A DNA stretch of 64,000 nt, from NCBI GenBank assembly GCA_002946415.1, contig NJPS01000062.1, forward strand, positions 1-64,000, read 5' to 3'. The position numbers were made by a program, and so were the translations under genes. Shown here piece after piece: positions 58,701 through 64,000 of this stretch; the stretch's first letter is position 1; every line of letters begins with the position of its first letter. The notes below the pieces were generated by a model, which was given only the letters and a program-made list of their open reading frames with translations, did no database searches and had not been told where the DNA came from. The stretch comes from Rutstroemia sp. NJR-2017a BVV2 (lineage: Eukaryota > Ascomycota > Leotiomycetes > Helotiales > Rutstroemiaceae).

Positions 58701-61700
58701 TCGACAACAAGACTTGTTTGCGTATCAAGTACTTTACGAATTTGCTCTTCAACGTGACCAAAGTCCACTCGCTGGCCTAATACCTTTCCTTGGTTATCTG
58801 CCCTGCCGAGGAGCTTAATTGTACCCTCTGTACTATACCGAGCTAGATCCCCAGTCTTGTAGAGACGCCTGACACCATACTTTTCAATCGGTAGCCATGT
58901 TGGATTCTTTATGAAGCTTTTTCGCGTGTTTTCTTCTAGGTTCAGATATCCACGAGACATAATTGGTCCCTCGAGAAGAAGCTCTCCAACGGTACCAATG
59001 GGTTGGAGCTTGTTGTGGTCCGCTGGTGAGACAATCCAGGAAAAACCGGCAACAGAGTTTCCTATATTTCCGAGCTCGGTGTCCTCTCTGAGTTGCCGAG
59101 AGTGACTCTTAATAGCGATTTCAGCAGGGCCGTATTCATCTAGTAGCACGACATAATCAGTCCATGCCCGCTTATTCACACTTGTCGATGGTTCACCGCT
59201 TAGACTCAATACTTTCAGGCTAGGAAGTGAGCTCGGATTTAATGTTTTGACTAATGACGGTGTCAATTCGGCGTTAGAGATTTTTGCTCTGTTGATATAG
59301 CCAGTAAGGTCATTGCTTCGTTCTTGATCCGATGGCACGCACACAGTGCCGCCAATAAGCAAGGTGGTCCAGATGTCATCCATCGAGACGTCGAAGTTGT
59401 ATGATGCGAATTGCAGGATTCGAGATGACTTGTTGCGATGCAGGGTCGGGAAGCGGGCCAATGCGCCTGAAAGGTACGATTTATGCTCATGCACTATCCC
59501 TTTCGGTTTACCCGTGCTCCCAGATGTATGAATTACATAGCATATGTTTGTCGAAGAAACAGCGACGTTTGCAACCGCAGAACAATCATGCGGTAAAGTC
59601 TCAACGAAGGCGGCGTTGATTACCACATTTACTACTCCTGGGCTCATAATTTCAAGACTCTGTGAGCTTAAGACAACTTTAGCTCTAGCATTCTCGAAGA
59701 TTGACGTCCTCCAACTTTGAGGATAGGCCATGTCTATTGAAGCGAAGCCAGCGCCCGACTTCCATACAGCAAGCATCGAAACAATCATCCATTTTGACTT
59801 TTGAAATACCAGCGGTACGATATCGTCTGGTTGGATATCATAAGAACTAAGCAAGTATTCAGCTAGTCTTGTAGCAGTGTCGTCAAGTTCTTTGTATGTG
59901 AATTCTCCATCGTGAGCAGAGACGGCAACTGCGTCTGGCTGTTCCTGGGCTTTTGCGTAATAGAGCTCGTGCGCGCACGAATTCACAGTTGGTGGCAGCG
60001 TTTCATTCCACTGCCAGAGCTGACTCTTCTCTGCCTCGCTAAGATGATCCAGGTTGCCAATAGTAAGAGTTTGATCTCCACACAGCTGATGTACTATGTG
60101 CTCGAATTGGCATAGAATATATGGCATCTGACTTTCCGATATGACATTGCTGTCAAACATCGAGATCAATCGGGCGCCATGCTCGTTCAAATTGCACTCC
60201 AGGTTTAAGCTATAAGTTGACCATGAGTTCTTCATCTCAATCTCCACCTTCTCTCCGAGAAACTCCGGAGGGTTTGCATTACTCTGAACAATGAGCAAGC
60301 TCTGGAAAGCACTCGCGGCACTGAGTTCAGGGGCTAAACGGCAAATGTTCTGAAGTCCAATCTGCTCATGGGGTATCATTTCGACAGCCTGCTTTTGAAT
60401 GTCAAGCAAGAATTCCGAAACAGTGTGTTCATGGTTGATCTTGACACGAACTGGAACTGTGGCGATCGTCGGCCCAATAACTGCTTCAATGCCCTGGACA
60501 TTGGCACTGCGACCATTAAGAGTCGCTCCGAATAGGACATCGCTTGTGTTGATGTACCAGTCTAGTAGGATTGCCCAGGCAGCGCGTAATATGTTGGGTA
60601 CGGTTATTGAACTGCCCAAGGGCCTCAGGAAACGTATTGTTTTTTCGAGATTTCCTCGCGGACTTGGTCGGTAATTAGGCTCTGGCAACGCCGGGAATTG
60701 CACGTGACATGGCTTCTCGAACTGCTTTGTCCAGTATGACTTTTCGAATTCTTTGCTTGAAACCGCAAGGTAGTTGATAAAGCAATTATATCCCGGATCT
60801 TCAAGTACGGCATTTTGAAGGTAAAGTGACTCCAGTCTTTGAATGGTACGTTCCATGGACCAGGCCTACAAACTAGTTGTTAGTCGAAAAGTTTCTCAAA
60901 ACTGGAAGATTGGACTTACATCGGTCAAAGCATGATGTATAGTGCAATGAAATCTAGCCCCCCCGTTCGGGTCTTCTCTTACAGCGTATCGTACCAGCCT
61001 TCCTCTCTCTGTGGCAAGTTCTCGCTTACATTCTTCCTCCCACTGTTCAGGACTGTTGTATGTAGACCAATGTGTTTCCTCGTGTAGGACAACTTGAAGA
61101 AGCCCTGACGAAGTTTGAACAAATCTGGTGCGAAATATTGCAATCTGTCGGAAGAGTTCGTTCCAGGATTCCTGGAATCGTTCAACATCTGAATGAGATG
61201 GGAGCATGAAGCTTAGATGAACAAGGTAATCACCGGGTCTTTTCAGTGCGAGTGCTATGAGACCTTCTTGCAATCCAGTAGAAGGATACGCATCCTCAAC
61301 ATCAATCCAAGCTTCTCCCAAAGACTCCGTGATCTCCTGTTTCATAATTTCTAGGGAATTGGAATCTCCAAGAAGATGAAACCGAGATACGGGAACCTCA
61401 GTTGAGACTCCATGCAAAGTAGTAACTGTAGAAGCCATGTCTTCTAGTGTTGGGTGTTTAAAAATTCCCTCCACGGTAAGTGAGACTCCAAACGATCTGG
61501 CTTCAGAGACCAGACGCATGGCGTAAAGGGAGTGTCCGCCAAGGGAGAAGAAGTTGCTGTCAAGCCCAATGAGTTCTTTCTTGACATTCAATAATGATGA
61601 CCAGATTTGAGCTAGAATTTCCTCGTAATTTGTTGCAGGAATTCTTCCCGACTTTGTTGGCTCTAAAATTGATAGAAGCTCATCTGCGGCGAGCCTTGAG

Positions 61701-63545
61701 GCTAATTTTCTGAGTTCTTGTCGATCCAGCTTCCCGGTCGCTGTCACTGGAAAGTTTTCCAAAGGCAGAAATACGGATGGTATCATAAATGATGGAAGTG
61801 ATAGAGATAGATCGTTTTTTATTTTTGAGATTTGAAAAGCGTTGCGAGGGTTTGCGGTCGAAAGGTTGTTGCCGGCATCTGGATAAGGGGGCGCAGTCCA
61901 AAATACAGCTAACCTGGAATCATGTTCTTCCCTCGACATCTTGAAGGTTTCAACCGCTATTCTAGTTCCAGTGGGTAGGTGTCGTCTGATGTGACTCTCA
62001 ACCTCTCCGAAGTTTACTTTTTGACCTCTGATCTTGACTATGTCATCTTTGCGGCCAACTATCTGAATAGATCCGTCATGATTATACCGAGCGAGATCGC
62101 CAACTCGGCAGACTCTTGTTAATTTAAAGGACCGGAATCTTTGAAGCCATTGTGGAGTCTGGATGAATGTGCTAGCTGACTTCTCGGGGTTATTGAGGTA
62201 GCGTTGAGCGAGTGACCAACTTTCTACCAACAACTCGCCCTCGCTACCAACAGGGGCAAGCTTTTCATGGTTACCTGGCTCGACTATCCAGCAAACTGAT
62301 TGACCGGGGAAACTCTTCGCAGCTTGTCGAGACTCGCTACCAACAATCTGGAGTAAGGCTAGATTTGTTTCGGTTGAGCCGTAGCCGATCACAACCTTCG
62401 TAGAGCTCGACCATCGTTCTATCATATCTTGCGGTACTTTTTCTCCTCCTAAACCGAGAACTTCCAGGCTGGGTATCTGAGAAGGTAATACGGGCCCCAA
62501 GAAAGATGGCGTTAAATGAGCTAAGGTGATCTGATGTGCCCGCATGAAACCCGCAGGATCGTTCAGTCGCTGGCTTTCTGACGGAATACATACTCTTCCC
62601 CCATATATCAGAGTTGAGAGAATCTCGGTAGTGCATGGCATCCAGATATATGCCGTGAACTGAGCAACACGACTATGTGAGCTGATATTATAGTAGAATG
62701 CATGCATTTTCGCTGCTGAAGCAAGAGCGCTACGGAAACCATCAGCAACCTTTTCCTCTTTCTAAGGTATATATATTCTTACCTATGTTGAATGATGACA
62801 CCATTTGGCTTGCTCGTACTGCCGGACTAAAGACTATCAGGACATTTGAAAGACTCTCTGGGGGAAATTAACGTACAGTAAACATAATTAATGCCGGCTG
62901 TTCGGGAAAAATAGTAGGAATCGGAGCCGTAAAATGATCAATGGTCAACTCTTGCACGAGATGCTCCTCTAAAATGATAATTTCCTGAGTAGCTTCAGAA
63001 CCAAACTTCTCAGCACCGCTCGCCGACGCAACTATAAATCTTGCGCCGACCTCCCCAGAAATTTCCAATAACCTTCTCAAAGGCTGGGCAGGGTCCAACG
63101 GCACAAAAGCTGCACCAGCCCTCATGATTGCAAGCATGGCAACAACAGTCCATTTCGATTTCTCAAAGCACATTGGAATGTTCGACCCCGGGAGAACACC
63201 ACTTTGAACAAGCTTCTCGGCTACAAGAGATGAAACCTTTTCAAGCTCTTCATACGTGAAAGAGCCATCCCAAGAGCATATGGCAAGGGACTTTGGTTGC
63301 TTTTTCACATGGCTGAATATCAGCTCTGTGACACAAGAGCAAACGGATTCAGGACTTGATGCATTCCAGGACTGAATCTGAAGAAAATCACTGCGAGACA
63401 GCCCAGAGTCTTCAAACTCGGTGCCCAGGACTTTACTTTCGATCTGCTCCATGGATTAGCCTCTAACTAGTGGTTTTTTTTAAAAATCATTGATTCAAGC
63501 ACGCACCTCATAGTTTATATTCATTTGCTCAATAGAAAGAGCCAT
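49767..63545 (-). CDS. non-ribosomal peptide synthetase, A-T-C-A-T-C-A-T-C-A-T-E
   Basis: Ten exons close in one frame for 4,352 aa: 63545-63507, 63443-62877, 62826-62783, 62729-60920, 60865-57659, 57493-56841, 56750-55251, 55124-54642, 54582-51863 and 51802-49767. Exon 1 encodes MALSIEQMNINYE; an internal ATG at 63452 is a fallback start. Four adenylation domains; carrier Ser motifs LGGHSL (about 61531), SGGDSV (about 58290), IGGNSI (about 54660) and IGGDSI (about 51300). Condensation motifs HHALTDA, HHSIYDG and HHSVYDE. The last domain has LSPIQTSFFQ, HHLVSDLISLR, VGWFTANYPV and VNYAGRYQQF, the marks of an epimerase. No thioesterase, reductase or terminal cyclising C domain follows. A1 has the degenerate TSGSTSKPNG loop and lacks the Asp that binds the amino group. 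The product is expected to derive from four building blocks with an epimerised last residue. Confidence 0.88.
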
Positions 63546-64000
63546 GGTTCATGCGCGTAACTTTTTCTTTTCTTCTATCTCAAAGGACTCGTAAGAAAGC
63601 AAATACAGAGTTCTGAGGAAGTCGTGCGGACATCGGCAGGTGATGTGTGAGTTTAGAAATATTCCATGTGGGGCTATCCGGGAGTGCATTTATCAGCTAC
63701 AAGCTTCACTCTAACCTTCTCGCCTAACATTAAGCGAGCACGCAATTAGGCGCTGATCGCGGAAAAGACTCCCACTTCTGACCGCGTATTTTGATATCCA
63801 CCAACGTTATGGCTAGAGTCTCCCCGATCGAAACACATCCAGATTCCCGATGATCCCTGACGGCAGACCGACTTTCGTGTACAATTATCCGTGGAATAGC
63901 GTCGGGCTTCCTTGCTAGCATGCATTTCTCCCCGGGTGATTGTTGACAAAATACCCCTCTATATCTTCAGTAAGTGGCGGGAAACCTGAGCACTCCAATC
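63546..64000. promoter_or_regulatory. NRPS upstream region to window end
   Basis: Contains the NRPS promoter and leader. No further gene can be supported in the last 455 bases; short frames on both strands have no family resemblance. Confidence 0.4.

Overview
The window is from a filamentous ascomycete (Pezizomycotina). The evidence is short introns of about 45-165 nt with CTAAC/CTGAC-like branch points, fungus-specific families (FunK1 kinase, HET, NACHT-WD40 NLR, DUF3435, UstYa-like oxidases, multimodular NRPS), and a roughly 12-kb AT-only island with the look of RIP-mutated DNA. I cannot name the species; a leotiomycete is a guess.

Left part (1-19.1 kb): an accessory, 'genome-conflict' neighbourhood. 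It holds an 18-bp minisatellite, an intact FunK1-type kinase, a HET-domain gene broken by one in-frame TGA, a two-exon CorA-like membrane protein, and a RelA/SpoT-NACHT-WD40 NOD-like receptor. The receptor's 15-unit WD40 array is nearly homogenised and carries two CAG-to-TAG stops. Next come a LINE RNase-H relic, a second truncated FunK1 copy with mutated kinase motifs, and a five-exon, uninterrupted DUF3435 tyrosine-recombinase-like gene. That gene is transcribed towards the NLR/HET/kinase block, which is how a Starship captain would be oriented relative to its cargo.

Middle (19.1-30.9 kb): a gene-free AT-rich island. It contains one complete LTR retrotransposon skeleton: 214-bp LTRs, 5-bp target duplication ATATT, and traces of a Ty3/gypsy reverse transcriptase and a chromodomain. 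All of it is heavily mutated.

Right part (31.0-63.6 kb): a secondary-metabolite region. An aldo/keto reductase is followed by seven small membrane oxidase-like genes of two HxxHC families (four UstYa/DUF3328-type, three of a second type) and a P450. At the centre is a secreted 122-aa precursor with six identical 11-residue cores, GTDADAANKVY, the first five each followed by a KR or RR dibasic site. This is the hallmark layout of a fungal dikaritin-type RiPP cluster (ustiloxin, phomopsin, asperipin, victorin class) with a core I do not recognise. Next to it lie an Fe(II)/2-oxoglutarate dioxygenase and a ten-exon tetramodular NRPS (4,352 aa) ordered A-T-C-A-T-C-A-T-C-A-T-E. The NRPS has no recognisable release domain, and its first A domain lacks the Asp that binds the amino group of amino acids. 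Whether the RiPP and NRPS parts form one pathway or two adjacent ones cannot be decided from sequence.

Most multi-exon models were built by hand from splice signals, reading-frame continuity and family conservation. All the models proposed as intact close in frame; the NLR model does so only if its two TAG codons are ignored.
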